NCBI GenBank assembly: GCA_020152595.1
Contig: JAIGNY010003262.1
Coordinates: forward strand, 1 to 64,000
Length of the DNA stretch: 64,000 bases
Source of the DNA: Chiridota heheva
Lineage: Eukaryota > Echinodermata > Holothuroidea > Apodida > Chiridotidae
Direction: 5' to 3'
Below the pieces are notes generated by a model. That model was not told where the DNA came from. It saw only the letters and a list, made by a program, of their open reading frames with translations, and ran no database searches. Shown one piece after another: positions 1-11,900 of the stretch (positions within the stretch are counted from its first letter, which is position 1; each line of letters starts with the position of its first letter). Both the position numbers and the translations under genes were made by a program.

Positions 1-420
1 GGGGATGTTGAAATATTCTGAGCATCTAATTATGATTAAGTGTGTCCTGAGGTATAAGATAAAACTGTGGTCAGAGATGAAGTATGTCGAACTTGGACTG
101 GTGATGTTGAGATATCTGGATATTTTGAGCATTTAGATATGATAAAGTGTGCCCTGAGTTATTTGTGGGGAGATGCACATGTTGTTTGATAATAAATTAA
201 GTGAGCACATCAGCAGAACATCTCTTGATATCAGTATTGTCAATAATTTTATAATGAAGTCACATGAAAGATTTTCCACATTTGAGAAAATCGAAGATCT
301 TAAGGCCACCGAAAATGTACACATCATTGCCCCCACACGCCATACATATACTGTACGATTTTAAGGACATAGCCTCTTCTTCGTCTTTCTGAGGCTTCTT
401 GAATTCAACTGATATACATG
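1..420. other. Non-coding left edge
   Basis: I see no supported gene. A short phrase is repeated imperfectly at about 1-50 and 100-160: GATGTTGAGATAT...GAGCAT..., then a GTGTG/CCCTGAG tail. This suggests a degenerate direct repeat. The short open frames here lack coding character. Confidence 0.4.
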
Positions 421-1020
421 ATGGTGAAGGCATATCTGCAGATTTTGGCCGTGAATTGGGTGACCACTTTGGACGCTTTATTAATGCAGTAAATAAAGAC
501 ATTACTTTTTATTTACCCGATATGATACGAATCCTAAGATAATACAGGAGGAAGTCAGGAAGCAATTTGGACGTGTAAAGCATGGGATTACTTCAGGGTT
601 TGATAATTTTCCATGGTGGGTATTCAAGCACTGTTCAAATGAGTTAGCTGATATCTTTACTGTAATTTATAACAAGAGTATCGACCAAAGTACCATTCCA
701 TCAGTCTGAAAGCATGCCAAAACTTCACCTGTACCCAAAATAGGTAAACCTTCTTCGGTGAATGATTACAGATCTATTGATATTTCAAGTATCGGGTTTA
801 ATTGCATGCAGAAAATACTGCTACCATATATAATTACGATGGATGATCAAAACCAATTGCATAGAAAAAGGCGTTTTTTGAACTGATGCCATACTTGTCC
901 ATGGTATAGTTTTAGGGCTAAATAAGAGAGATACAACCGTTTCCAAGTCTTGTTTGTTGATTTCTCAAGCGCCTTTGCCAAATCGTCTAATCAGTGACTT
1001 AACCAATTTCATTGAAGACA
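420..1020 (+). pseudogene. Degraded non-LTR retrotransposon (LINE) reverse transcriptase fragment
   Basis: Translation of the + strand gives phrases typical of a jockey/CR1-like LINE reverse transcriptase: WVFKHCSNELADIFTVIYNK, then STIPSV, KTSPVPKIGKPSSVNDYRSI, CMQKILLPYI and FVDFSSAF. The frame is broken by several stops, for example a TGA where a Trp codon normally precedes KHAK, and by small deletions. It is an old dead copy. Bases 420-540 (GDHFGRFINAVNKDI) look like the upstream linker of the same ORF. An A/T-rich tail with AAATAAATAAAT at about 1886-1900 may be the 3' end of this or a related element. Confidence 0.8.
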
Positions 1021-1900
1021 TGTCCTCGTAAATTCTGGAGGTCAAAATGTCAAAGGTCACAGAGCTATTGACCACTTTTCACCATTTTCGATCTAGTTAT
1101 GGAATGGTAATTGTAACGTGAGCATAAATGGTATGATCAATGTGAAAACTTTCAGAAGTTATTTCAGTGATTAGGGTCAAGGGTCAGAGGTCAGAGGTCA
1201 AATATGTGATTTTAGGGGTAATTATGCACTAATTTGTACAATTTGTGTGCCACTTTAAATTCCGAAAGTGCAAGACCTATACCAATCCTATGTTTGTATT
1301 ACATGGTACTTGAACTAGTGTCCTTAAATCTGAGGTCAAAAGGTCAAACGTAACAGAACTAGTGACCCCTTTTAACCAGTTCCCCCATAATTATTGTTAT
1401 TAGCTATTTTGCACCACTACCGTATGCTTATGAGATCAGCAACTCCATGGATTGCTGCTTTTTGTTTTAGTTTGTTTTCTTTCTTTTATTGTATGGAAAA
1501 GACAAAAGAACTATATATGTATATAGGCCTACTCAAAGTAAAGTAAGTCCTATTATCTCGATATTAATAGGTAGTGCTCTACTCGTTAAGCCATAAAGGG
1601 TTTTTTAGAGCACTCCTTTCACAACTCTTTGTATATTTGCAGTGGCGTGGCTAGGCACTGGGATTTAGGAGGAGGGAGGCAAGAGTGAGGCAGGGTTACA
1701 TTTTGCGGGGGCGAGATTAATAATGTATGTTAATAATATGTTAATATAATAATTATATTCTGCCATTTCATTTGGGGGAAACAGGGCGCAGAGCCTCTGA
1801 GATGGGACGTAATCCCCCTGCCCCCCTCTACCTACGCCCCTGTATATTTGTTATATGTATGTGTCTGTTTAATTGTTATGATGAAACAAATAAATAAATG
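1020..1900. repeat. Old dispersed repeat DNA with AGGTCA-like clusters
   Basis: No gene is visible. The stretch 1039-1346 repeatedly contains AGGTCA/GGGTCA hexamers, including four in a row at 1174-1200 and a pair spaced by 2 bp at 1333-1346. GTGGCGTGGC at about 1640 and CCTACGCCCC at about 1835 suggest the ends of a CAGTGGCGTA-type element. The segment ends in an (AAAT)-rich tail. Confidence 0.45.
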
Positions 1901-3176
1901 GAAATTTCCCTTAGATTGCAGTAAGTTGGCGTTTTTACGTGCGATGTACCTTATAGCTGTATGGGACTTATTCTAAATTGGCTACAGTCCCTAAAACAAT
2001 CTTTGACTTGATTGCAATTGAATTTGCCAATTTGTACAGTTGTATAAAGCAAACTGAAATTGAAATCATTCAGAATTCAGAGACATGAGCATAGGAAGAA
2101 TTCCCTGGGGTGGAAAAAAACCCAAAAATAATTCCCAGTCTCAATCGGAAAATGTCCACTGGTAAAATATGTTTCCATCAAATATTCTAATTAGTAGGGT
2201 ATTATGATTAAAAACGCTGTTAATGCAGAAATGGTAAAATTGGATTTGATAATTCTTTATTATGATATTGTTGTTGCTACCTGTCCATGGCACTGTAGAA
2301 AGGAATATCTTTATCATATTTATTGAGATTGTGTATGAAACCATACACATTAAAAATGCTGTGCGATTCTATGAAGACAGGAACACTTGTTAATTAAACC
2401 GTCTGTATTTCAAAATGATGACAGAGCTGACAGTTCAAGAGCGACCAAACTCCGACCAGCTGACATACCGTGCACTGCCGTGGCAACGTTCCACAACAAG
2501 GCAAAGACTTCCCCTAGAAAAAATACACAACTAGAAAAGAGTTATGTTATCTAAAAAAGCACTGAAATCATCAAAACAATAATTTGATTTATGAAAATGA
2601 GAAAACATGGGTAGGCTGGGATGGAAGGATGCGTCCATTTTAAAAACTAAAGCTGGGTCGAGTTTTATAAAAGAGAAATACAATTTATCAAGGTCTCTTT
2701 GTGCCATTATCCCCCGCAAAGAGGTCTGCTTTATTCCACGTTTGAACATCACTTTAAAAGGTGAAGAGGTAAAGAGGTTTGTTTGGGAGTAAGACTGTAA
2801 TCAATTAATCGATGGAGGAAATAAAAGCTCCCTTGTACCGTCCTCTATAAGTCTATGTAAAGATGGTTTCCAGTCCACAGTGGATTTCTATTCCAGCTGA
2901 AGTGTTCTTTTAATCGAAGTGAAATATTCGGGGTTTCGATAGTTTATCAATATTATCCTTTTCTATATTATAGGCCTACTGGATAAATACAGGAAAATTC
3001 AAACTCTGCATACAGTGTATATATGTTCGAAAGGGGAATGTTCTTCCAAAAATGGTGGAGAATACCCGGAGATGTTGATGCTCCTTGATCGCAAAGTAAT
3101 TCCAGAAAGTTTTCTCCGATGGCCTACAAATTAAAAATAAGTAAGGTTTCTGTTTTAATGCTATATAAGTTTAACG

Positions 3177-3180
<4 letters not shown>
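1900..3180. other. Non-coding, no recognised feature
   Basis: I see no supported exon, RNA gene or array in this stretch. The short open frames overlap on opposite strands and have no recognisable protein signature. Confidence 0.4.

Positions 3181-3220
<40 letters not shown>
3180..3220. repeat. (GT)n microsatellite
   Basis: About 20 perfect GT dinucleotides. Confidence 0.97.
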
Positions 3221-3222
<2 letters not shown>

Positions 3223-3299
3223 GCCTTCCTGAAGACAAATGTTCTGATCACTGTTGTTATTTGGGATGTGCGAATTATGTCAGATCTTCTTCATTATCT

Positions 3300-3900
3300 T
3301 TTGGTATAGTGCTCAGAGATGGCAGAAGATGTTTGAATCTGGGGTTGGGGGCACATGATCTGAGGGGCACATTCCAACTGTCGTATTTTAAAAGCAGCAC
3401 AGCAGTATAGCTTAATAGGGTCAACCTCCCCTTCCTCCCCTTTACCACCAGAAAATTTCGAAACTTTCATGGGTCCGAAAACTACTGGTGACCCATTTCC
3501 CCCTTTTTTTTAATTCACAGATTCAAATATTCAAATTATTTTGTTCCAAAATTCGGTAAAATAAAACAAATGCATACAAAAACTACAAAAATTTGGATTT
3601 TTTTTATAGATTATAAGTCTTGAAATCGGAAGGACTTAGACATATAGATCATGGTTAGCTAAGCATTGGTCATAAATCGGGAATATATTTTCTAATGTCT
3701 GAAATAATGTAAAAAGCAAATAAGGGGTCCTCATTTTCTTGCTGAGAATTGAAAGTTGATAGATTATAAGTCTTGAAATCGGAAGGACTTTTATGTATAT
3801 GTAGGGCTGTTTTAGGCCCCAACTTTGTCTTTAGGTGAAATTGAGAATAGTGTATGCGCGTGCAGCGGCGTAGGAATGTATTTGATATTGGGAGGCCAGA
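3300..3900. repeat. Dispersed repeat, copy A
   Basis: The order of short phrases (TTTGAATCT.GGG, GGGGCAC, TTTTAAAAGC, CCTCC...CACCA, GGTCCGAAAA, AATTCGGTAA) is repeated in diverged form at 6310-6640. Within copy A, TAGATTATAAGTCTTGAAAT and the following CGGAAGGACTT occur twice, at 3607 and 3759. It appears to be an old interspersed element; no coding potential. Confidence 0.5.
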
Positions 3901-4019
3901 TTTTATTATTTGCAAGTAAGTACAAAATGTATGAGTCTCTTATCACGGTCCAAAAACTATTTTTGCAAGGGAAGAAATAGGGAGGAATGGGAGGAGGAAG
4001 GGGGATTAGGGGAGGATTA

Positions 4020-4510
4020 TTTCCCCAAAATTGTTAAAGTTCCTGAAAATGATGGAAATTCCCCAAAATTGAAGAAACTTAAGGAAATTGCACAACACAA
4101 CAACTGAAGCAAATTTCACGAAAATAAAGGAAATTACACAAAAATTAAACACATTTCACAATAATGAAGGAAATTTCTACGAAAACTGAAGAAAATTTCC
4201 CGAAAATTAAAGATAACTTTTTAAATGGAAGAAAATTTCCCGAAAATGATGGAAATTGCATGAATATTGAGGGACATTTCCTGTGAAATTTCACAATTTT
4301 GGTCTTTTTAGAGCAATATTCTTTAATGGCTGAATGAAAAAATTATTTATAGTCTCTGAAGAAAAGTTTTTCAACGTTTGAAAGGGCAGGTTCCATCTCT
4401 AAAAAGGGCACTTGTCCTCTTTAATAGGACACTTTTCCATCTGAAAAAGGGCAATTTACCTCGGAAAAAAAGGCACTTTTCCTCTCTGAAAAAGGGCACT
4501 TTTAACTTTT
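4020..4510. repeat. Degenerate short tandem repeats
   Basis: Bases 4020-4280 repeat the theme GAAAATTTCCC / GGAAATT with much divergence. Bases 4380-4510 repeat AAAAGGGCACTTTTCCTC with variation. No coding content. Confidence 0.6.
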
Positions 4511-4688
4511 GAGAAAAGTAGAGACACGTGCCCCTATGCCCCCGGGTCCACTGCTTATAAAAATGCTAACTTCATATACTAGAAAGCTCGTGCACTTAAA
4601 TGGTTTGACAGGCTATGCGCAGCCATAGTCATAGAGGTTTGTCGCTTTTTTAAATGTCTCAGCTGAGGGGGCCTTCACAGTGTATGGA

Positions 4689-5204
4689 AACAGTGGCGTA
4701 ACGCCGGGCTGGAGGCCCATGGCATTTTAGGTGCCGGAGGGCCTTCACAGCGAGTGGAGCGAGCGTCGATTTGCTGAGGCCAGGGGCCGCATCGCCCTGG
4801 TGCCAACGTGATTCCAGCTATTTAGAGGCGGTAAAATGGCATTTCACAAACACATTAATGAAAAATGTTCAACTGCTTTAAAAAAAACAACAATTCCATG
4901 GGGGCCTATTTCGACTCGTCTATAGGCTGTTTAGACTGACTGGGGAACCCAGTCAAAACAAACAAAAAGGGGGATATTTTTGTATCGATCAAGGGGCCCA
5001 GTCAAATTATCGAGCGGGTATCGACTGGATGGTAAATACAAATATCGATCTTTTTAGACTTTTTTTAATTCGTTGGGCAATTGGGAATTTAAGTTATTTT
5101 CATATTTTTCTTTACAATTTTTTCGATTTATTTTGCTAATGGCCCCCTTGGGGTCTAAGGCCCGGGCTCTGTCCGGTGTAGCCCCACTGCGGTACGCCAC
5201 TGTG
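4689..5204. mobile_element. Putative non-autonomous DNA element with CAGTGGCGTA terminal inverted repeats
   Basis: The left end reads ACAGTGGCGTAACGC and the right end reads GCGGTACGCCACTGT, whose reverse complement is ACAGTGGCGTACCGC. These are imperfect inverted termini of about 15 bp enclosing about 516 bp with no transposase frame. Single CAGTGGCGTA- or CAGCGGCGTA-like ends also occur near 1641, 3864 and 6725, so the family is dispersed. A target-site duplication is not clear. Confidence 0.55.
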
Positions 5205-5735
5205 TGGAATCCTGAAGTCTGTTCTACTCTCTTACTGTTCCATGGGAAGAACGACTTTTTGAGATGGTCTCTTGCTGCATTCTAATTTATCTGATACACC
5301 CTAGTACAACATCAGTTGCACTGCGGTGCTAATTTCAATACAAAATAGCATCATAATTCTGACTTGTGTTATTTTTCAACCCCGGTCTACTATCAAGCAA
5401 TCAACGGTACGATAAGCTTTAAAACATTTCCAGCTAGATATAGAGTCTCATGCAATCCTATAGGATTATCTGTCTTTTTATCTCCAAGATGTGTAACTAA
5501 AATTTGTATGCAGATATCTTTTATTTGTAATTTACATTCATATCAACTGTTCAAGCCAATTGATTGTTACTCGAATAACTGCATTTCTGATTTAGACGAT
5601 GTTTTGGATTCCATTTTACAACATTTATTATAAGCTTTTCAGATATCTCAAATCTGAACATTGGTCCACCTCTTCAATGAGAATTCATTTTTAGAAAATG
5701 GCACCTCACTTTTATAATACTCAAAAGATTGCAAC

Positions 5736-5826
5736 ATGATTTATGCCACCAACGCTATATTATTTGTTTTCTTGTACTTTTCAGATTGTATTTACTTCAT
5801 CATCAGTGTTTTGGCCAATGGCATAA
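5736..5826 (+). CDS. Exon 1: probable start and signal peptide
   Basis: An ATG at 5736 opens a 30-codon hydrophobic stretch beginning MIYATNAILFVFLYF and ending IISVLANGI. It looks like a signal peptide with possible cleavage after VLA. An in-frame TAA at 5715-5717 lies upstream of the ATG. The exon ends with one base of a split codon at a good donor (GTAAGT, 5827), which fits the phase of exon 2: A + AT gives Asn, then GATYC. An alternative is that a strong pyrimidine-rich acceptor ending at 5784 makes 5785-5826 an internal phase 1-1 exon, with the true start further upstream. The frame is the same in both readings. The placement rests on phase and hydrophobicity only, without homology. Confidence 0.5.
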
Positions 5827-6309
5827 GTAAGTACCTTTCTTGAAAATGTATTATAACTACTTATTTGCAAAATTACTTTATTCATAACTTTTAAAACAAC
5901 ATAAAGGGAAATGGTGGTATATGCAAGAGAGCTAGGAACAAACAACAAATGTAATTAGAAGTGGTTTAACTGTTCAAGATTGCTAATGGTTAAAAATGAC
6001 TCATCTGTTTTGTTTTGCTTTCTACAGATTTTCTCGTATACAATGGTCGCATGCAATTCTACCAGTGATCTTGTGAAAAAATTGTTTAATTGCATATCAA
6101 TTAATTGGATCTAATCTATCCAAAAATTGGTCAGTAGTACCTTTCACCCCTCCCCTTGCCTTCTCCTCGTCTCTGTAAGTTGAGTGGTATTATTTCGCAT
6201 AGCCGTTAACTGGTTAATGGGTGACGGCACACACACAGCTAAGCTTCTGGTTACTTTGTATGAAATTTGGTGCTTACCAAAATGTTTGTTTGATACTTTA
6301 TTGTTACCA

Positions 6310-6900
6310 AATTAACAGGGGCGGTGGGTAATGTTTGAATCTTGGGGAAGGGTTGGGAATTTCACGCAATCGTAGGGGCACTTTCTGATTGACTTATTTT
6401 GAAAACTTGGGTACGGCATGTAGGCTTGCATAGGAAGATAGGCCTATAGATTGAGGGGAAATACCCCTCCTTCACCAAAACAATTATAACTTTTATCGGT
6501 CCGAAAATTACTGATGGCCAGGATTTTTTTACATTTTTTATTTGTAGCCCGAAAAAGTTTTAGATCAAAATATTTAGGACCAATATTCGGAATTTTAGTA
6601 GAGTAAGATTATACAAAAATTAAGGATAATTGTGTAAATCGGCAAGTTTAAGAACATGATTAGTCTCACATGATAATCCGGAATAAAAGCCTAATATATA
6701 ATTTCAGCAGGATAACTTTCTAACCAGTGGCGTAACTAAAGAGGGGACAGCGGGGGAAATTTCTCTTCTTCCTGGAAATTTCCAAAAAGTCGGAAAATTT
6801 GCACAACAAAATATCCAGTATTTTCGACTTTTTCAACATTGTTTTAATTATGCAAATAATTAGTTTGGTGCTGCATTTAGTTGTTCCACTTTTCAACTTC
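6310..6900. repeat. Dispersed repeat, copy B
   Basis: This is a diverged second copy of the 3300-3900 element. It shares TGTTTGAATCTTGGGG, GGGGCACTTTCTGATT, GGTCCGAAAATTACTG and ATATTCGGAATTTTAGTA, and is followed, like copy A, by a CAGTGGCGTA-type motif at 6725. Confidence 0.5.
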
Positions 6901-7194
6901 AACTAGTCCAAGTTCAAGACATTTTGCCTTGAAGGCACTTTTTTCCAAGAGGTTTCAGAAGTCTGACCCCTTGCCATCTTTGCAAAGAATCAGCTCCAAG
7001 CGCTTGCATAATTTTAATTATCTTGTCAGAGAGGTAGGTATGAAATAACATGTTAAACAGTTTTTTTCTTCTCGGCAATAAGTAGGCTAGGCCATGAGGT
7101 AGTAGTTACACGAAAAGTTCTTCAGGCATAGGGCTAACATACATAGTACCACAGGTGTTCCTAGCGTTATGGCGACATATGCTTATATACTTAT

Positions 7195-7902
<708 letters not shown>

Positions 7903-8135
7903 CAAGGTAGGTCACCTCCTACCGCGACATTCGAACCGTATATAAAAATTCCTTTTTTTAACCACTCGCAATTCTTAATTAGGCCTACATTTTTTTACTC
8001 AACTCACATTTGCCGGAAACTCCCTTCTTCGTTTATATCCACAGTATTTGTTATTTTTTTTCCGATGAGATGTACAAATGAATTTTCTATGAACATTACA
8101 GTCACGACAGTTTAAATGCCTGACAATTTGCTACA

Positions 8136-8207
8136 AACCAAAGAAATGTTGGGATGACGTCATGAAGAAAGAGCACTTCAATGACGTCATCGCAACATTT
8201 CTTTGGT
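8136..8207. promoter_or_regulatory. Hairpin-forming inverted repeat carrying two CRE palindromes
   Basis: The arms ACCAAAGAAATGTTG (8137-8151) and CAACATTTCTTTGGT (8193-8207) are exact reverse complements. The inner part also pairs: GATGACGTCATGAAG against CTTCAATGACGTCATC, with one bulge. Each arm holds TGACGTCA (8155-8162 and 8182-8189), the full CREB/ATF site. The loop is about 10 bases. It lies 2 kb upstream of exon 2, in intron 1. Regulatory activity is inference. Confidence 0.55.
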
Positions 8208-8783
8208 TAAAATGAAAATAAAATTATATGAAGTTACAAAAAGATTGTTGTCAGAGAAAAATTAATCTGCAGTTTAATGTGTTATTTGTGGAGGTTCGAA
8301 TGGTTGAAAACAAATGTGGGGTGACTAAGAAAGATGACCACCAAAACATGATTCAGATAATTTTATCCCGTCATGGTGTCAAATAGGTAACGATTTAGGA
8401 AAAGTTTTTTTAGTTGAAAAGTATATTATTTAGACTAATCAGTATAAGGACATCCAAAAAGTAAGGTATTTTTCAATTATCAATTTTCTACAACGTGTGA
8501 ATTCTCAAAAACATGGGAAATGTTTACTAGCTATAACAACCCTCGTACGGCAATTCCAATGTCAACCTTATTGAAGGATACAGTATGTATAATAACTAGG
8601 GCTAATAGTAGTTATAGCATATCATAGCATGGTTTAACATCCCAAAAGCATCCAGTGCTGGACATTATATCAAGATGGCCACAGCCTTTGATAACCAGTT
8701 GTGAACTCACTGGTTGCAGACACACTTGGATACCAACCATGTGCGGGTGTTAGGACAAAGCACTAACCACTACACCACAGGTC

Positions 8784-8895
8784 TATGGAATGCCATGAGT
8801 AACACAGAGTGTGACATAAGTTGGGATGCCATGTGTGACATAGGGTAGGATGCCATGTGTGACATAGGGTAGGAGGCTATGTGGCACATATTAGG
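8784..8895. repeat. Short outlier block of the GGGATGCCATGTGGGACAT satellite family
   Basis: It contains GAGTAACACAGAGTGTGACA, then GGGATGCCATGTGTGACATA and AGGAGGC. The same phrases occur inside the large arrays at 17085-17140 and 20640-20720, so the family is present in introns 1, 4 and 5. Confidence 0.8.
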
Positions 8896-9257
8896 CTCAT
8901 AGAGCTGGTGCTTATCCCCAGATGAGTGGACTGAAGCAAGTAGAGTAATGTATCTTGCTCAAGGACACAATGATTCCTCACGATGGGAATAGAACCTGTA
9001 CTTTTTGAATAGGAGCATGACTCCACTGAGCCACTGCACCTCAATTAAGAGAGGTGACCCTAAAACCCTGATATTGTCACTTTGTCAGGAGGACAGGATT
9101 ATTATGTCTAACTATGTCGGGCTTGATTCAGATGTTATATCTCTGATCTAAAGAGTACATCTGACATGTCACATCTCTGCCCACCTAAGATCGGTTTCAA
9201 GTGGACAGTAGGGACGGCCGCCCCCAGCTATCCCTTATACCCTTGTGTTTTGTTACA

Positions 9258-9603
9258 TACCATATTTGGCATAATAAATGCCCCTGCTCTAATAAGCCCC
9301 CACCATTTTTTGACTGATAACATATTCCAATATAAATACTGATCGCTGTTTATATGTATTTATGATCCATACCTTTTTTTGTATGCTATCCCAAATCTCT
9401 GTCAGGGGTGGAATTTTCCATGGTTCCACTGTTTCTAGAACAGTGCATTTTATGCAGGAACAGTGAATCTACAAACATCACTGTTCCAGTGGAACAGTGT
9501 TCTTTTAAATGCATATAAACAGCGATTAATATTTATGTTGGGCTATATTATCAGTCAATAAATCGTGGGTGCTTATTAGAGCAAGGGAATTTATGATCAA
9601 TAA
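9258..9603. mobile_element. Foldback (MITE-like) element with about 100-bp inverted repeats
   Basis: The left arm (about 9269-9365: GCTCTAATAAGCCCCCACCA, TTGACTGATAACATATT, GATCGCTGTTTATATG) is matched in reverse complement by 9513-9603 (CATATAAACAGCGATTAATA, TATTATCAGTCAATAAATCG, TGGGTGCTTATTAGAGC). The centre holds repeated GGAACAGTG/CACTGTTCC phrases. No transposase frame is present. Confidence 0.7.
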
Positions 9604-10014
9604 CTTGATTTCTGCTCTAAACAAATTGCATGTTGTCAAACAAGATTATCTTAAAAATACTTTCTCCCAGTAAGTGAAAGCTTTTCCCACCTTGTGTTTA
9701 AATTTCCACACAATTTATCATGAATACACATATGCAAGGCTGCTTGCAGGTGTACAACAACTGGATGCTACATCATGTAAATACTGGACATATGTATTTG
9801 CACATTAATAAACATTGAAGTAGTTGTAGATAACACCATTTTTAAGAAAGAATTTGTCCTGTTATTAGCAAAAAAGTTGGAACAGTGAAGTCTGATTTAA
9901 AACAGTATTATTTGAGAAACAGTGGCTTCTCTGTTAATACAGGAAGAAATAATTGTTGTAAAATCTTATGAATAGTGCTTTGCACTGTTGCGCTGTACGG
10001 GAATCCCGAGCATG

Positions 10015-10156
10015 GGTGCTTATATAAAACTAGTTTATACAATGCACTTCGAATAGTACTCTGTAGGCACCCGGAGCATGGAAGTAACTTTGGACCTAAA
10101 ATGTGGTGCAACTCTATTTTCTTAGCACTCGGCCGCATATTATGTCAAATGAGGTA
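10015..10156. repeat. Partial copy of a dispersed element related to the foldback family
   Basis: The phrases ACAATGCACTTCGAATAG, CACCCGGAGCATGG and AAATGTGGTGCAACTCTATT, followed by ATTATGTCAAATGAGGTA, recur in similar order at 49165-49316. The right end is similar, in reverse complement, to the left end of the foldback element (TACCATATTTGGCATAATA). It ends about 60 bp before exon 2. Confidence 0.6.
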
Positions 10157-10213
10157 TATCTATTTTGTACATCAGAACTAAACCTTGATTTTCTGCTTTC
10201 TTTTTTGTCTCAG

Positions 10214-10417
10214 ATGGAGCTACATATTGCCGTAAAGACTGGACGGAATATGGTAATGAGTGTTTTTACGTCAATAATAATGCGCTCACCAAAGCAGAAG
10301 CAGAGGCTTACTGTGTCAGCCAAGGAGGACATCTTGCAAGTATATCCAGCAGTGGAGTGAATAGTCAGATACTCAGTATGATATCAGGTATATCAGTGTC
10401 CAGCAAAGCTTTCATTG
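10214..10417 (+). CDS. Exon 2: C-type lectin domain 1, N-terminal half
   Basis: Acceptor TTTTTTGTCTCAG and donor GTAAGC bound a 204-nt phase 1-1 exon. The translation starts ATYCRKDWTEYGNECFYV, the usual beginning of a long-form C-type lectin domain with the extra N-terminal Cys pair. It continues with the alpha-1 segment (LTKAEAEAYCVSQGGHLASI) and the alpha-2 region (NSQILSMISG), and ends at AFI just before the WIGL-type strand. The mature protein therefore begins almost directly with this domain after the signal peptide. The gene continues in exon 3 after a 1.3-kb intron in which I see no array. Confidence 0.9.
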
Positions 10418-11717
10418 GTAAGCATTTGATCCCTTGCAGTACTTGAATTTGAATTATCAGTATAGCGTTTTGTTCAGTTGTTTGGCTCACTGCAAATATT
10501 TCTAACTTTACCTTCAAAGTTAAAAGGTGTAGATATTGTTTGATATCTGGTGGATTTTGATAAAAGGTAAATGGGACGCTTTCTTGAGTGACAGTACTGA
10601 TTTGTATGAGTTTTGAATAGATCAGAATAGAGGTTGGATAGTACTTGTATCTAGGCATTTGATCTAGATTCGGAAGGAATATGTCTATAGAGAAAGTGGT
10701 AAATTGATGAGGGTTGAGGTGAAGTATGCAAAGAATGTTTGCTGTGTAAAAAGATATACCAACAAGGTTTGCCTGGATTCAGATGAAAATTTATAAAATT
10801 GGCTGTAATGGAATTGGGATAATTGACCTTCTGAGTTAGTTGATTGACAGCTTATTCAACCAATCACCTTAAATTTGTCTAGAACAAAATCTGCATATAA
10901 CTAAGTGGGGCAAAAATCCTAAGAGGTACTAGTACAATACAGCTAGCTAGCAGTGGTCATGCAGCCAATGCAATATACTGCAATTAAACAAATTTCTGCA
11001 CTACAGACAACGTGATGGACAAGATAGGGAACAAAATTTGTGCCAACGGGTTTTTTAAATCTGATTCCCATTACCCAGAATGGTTGACAAACATAATTTT
11101 GTATTTCTTTTGCTGAAACTCTTAAGATCTGGAGAAGTGTCATAGATGGATCAAAGCTTGCGGCAGACCACATGAACATGAAATGTTTGCCCCACCACCC
11201 TATTTCTTTCTCAAAGAGGACAAGTGAATGGATTGAAATAACCTCACATGGTAAATTGAGAATTGGTACTTGGTGGACTGAATGCCACCAAACAAATGGA
11301 TCAGATTTTCAGGTAGATTGGAGTAGAGTGGGTATGTAGAAAGAGCACTGAGCATACTTTTGGAAACATGCATGTGAGAAGATACAGTAGCTGAGGTCTT
11401 GTAGTTAACAAGGAAGTTCTGGCCTGAAAAGTAATAAGTGTCTGGCTGCAGAATAGTATACAAAGGAGTATTTCCCATAAGAACAGGACATGATAAAAAC
11501 CTGGCCAGAACTGATATTAAGGCAATATGGATGTAACATATGATCTAGCTTCTTATATATCATCCTGGTATACTGTACTTTAAACTATAACATTCTTAAA
11601 AAGTACAATGTTATCAAGCTATCATCATATATGCAACCAATATTGAACTGTATGTTTTGAAATATCAATACAACAAAAAACATATAAGTTTGATCATTTG
11701 ATTCACATGTAAATCAG
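10418..11717 (+). other. Intron 2, no array
   Basis: The 1.3 kb between the two lectin 1 exons appears single-copy. I see no repeats, RNA genes or further exons. Short open frames on the minus strand have no recognisable signature. Confidence 0.6.
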
Positions 11718-11900
11718 CTTTCTTGGATACGGACTTGGAAGGATCTTGGGCATGGGAGGATGGAGAACCGGTGACATACACCAATTGGGATTCTAGCAGA
11801 CCATCTACCAGTGGAAGCAGTAACTGTTGTGCCATTAAGAAATCTGGTGGAAAATGGGAGGATGCTGTATGCAGCGAAAGAGTTGCAAGTGTCTGCAAAG
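11718..11900 (+). CDS. Exon 3: C-type lectin domain 1, C-terminal half
   Basis: This 183-nt phase 1-1 exon encodes FLDTDLEGSWAWEDGEPVTY, then TNWDSSRPSTSGSSNCCAI, KWEDAVC and ASVCK. It has the SWxWxDG strand, the W of the long loop and the final Cys pair of a C-type lectin fold. The sugar- and calcium-binding positions are not canonical: where EPN or QPD is expected the sequence reads RPS, and the WND position reads WED. Domain 1 is thus expected to keep the fold but lack classical calcium-dependent mannose or galactose binding. Donor is GTATTA at 11901. Confidence 0.9.

Noticed and set aside
6028-6070. Additional exon after the TTTCTACAG acceptor
   Set aside because: The phase-compatible frame stops after 13 codons (NFLVYNGRMQFYQ) and no donor is visible; kept only as a possible alternative end.
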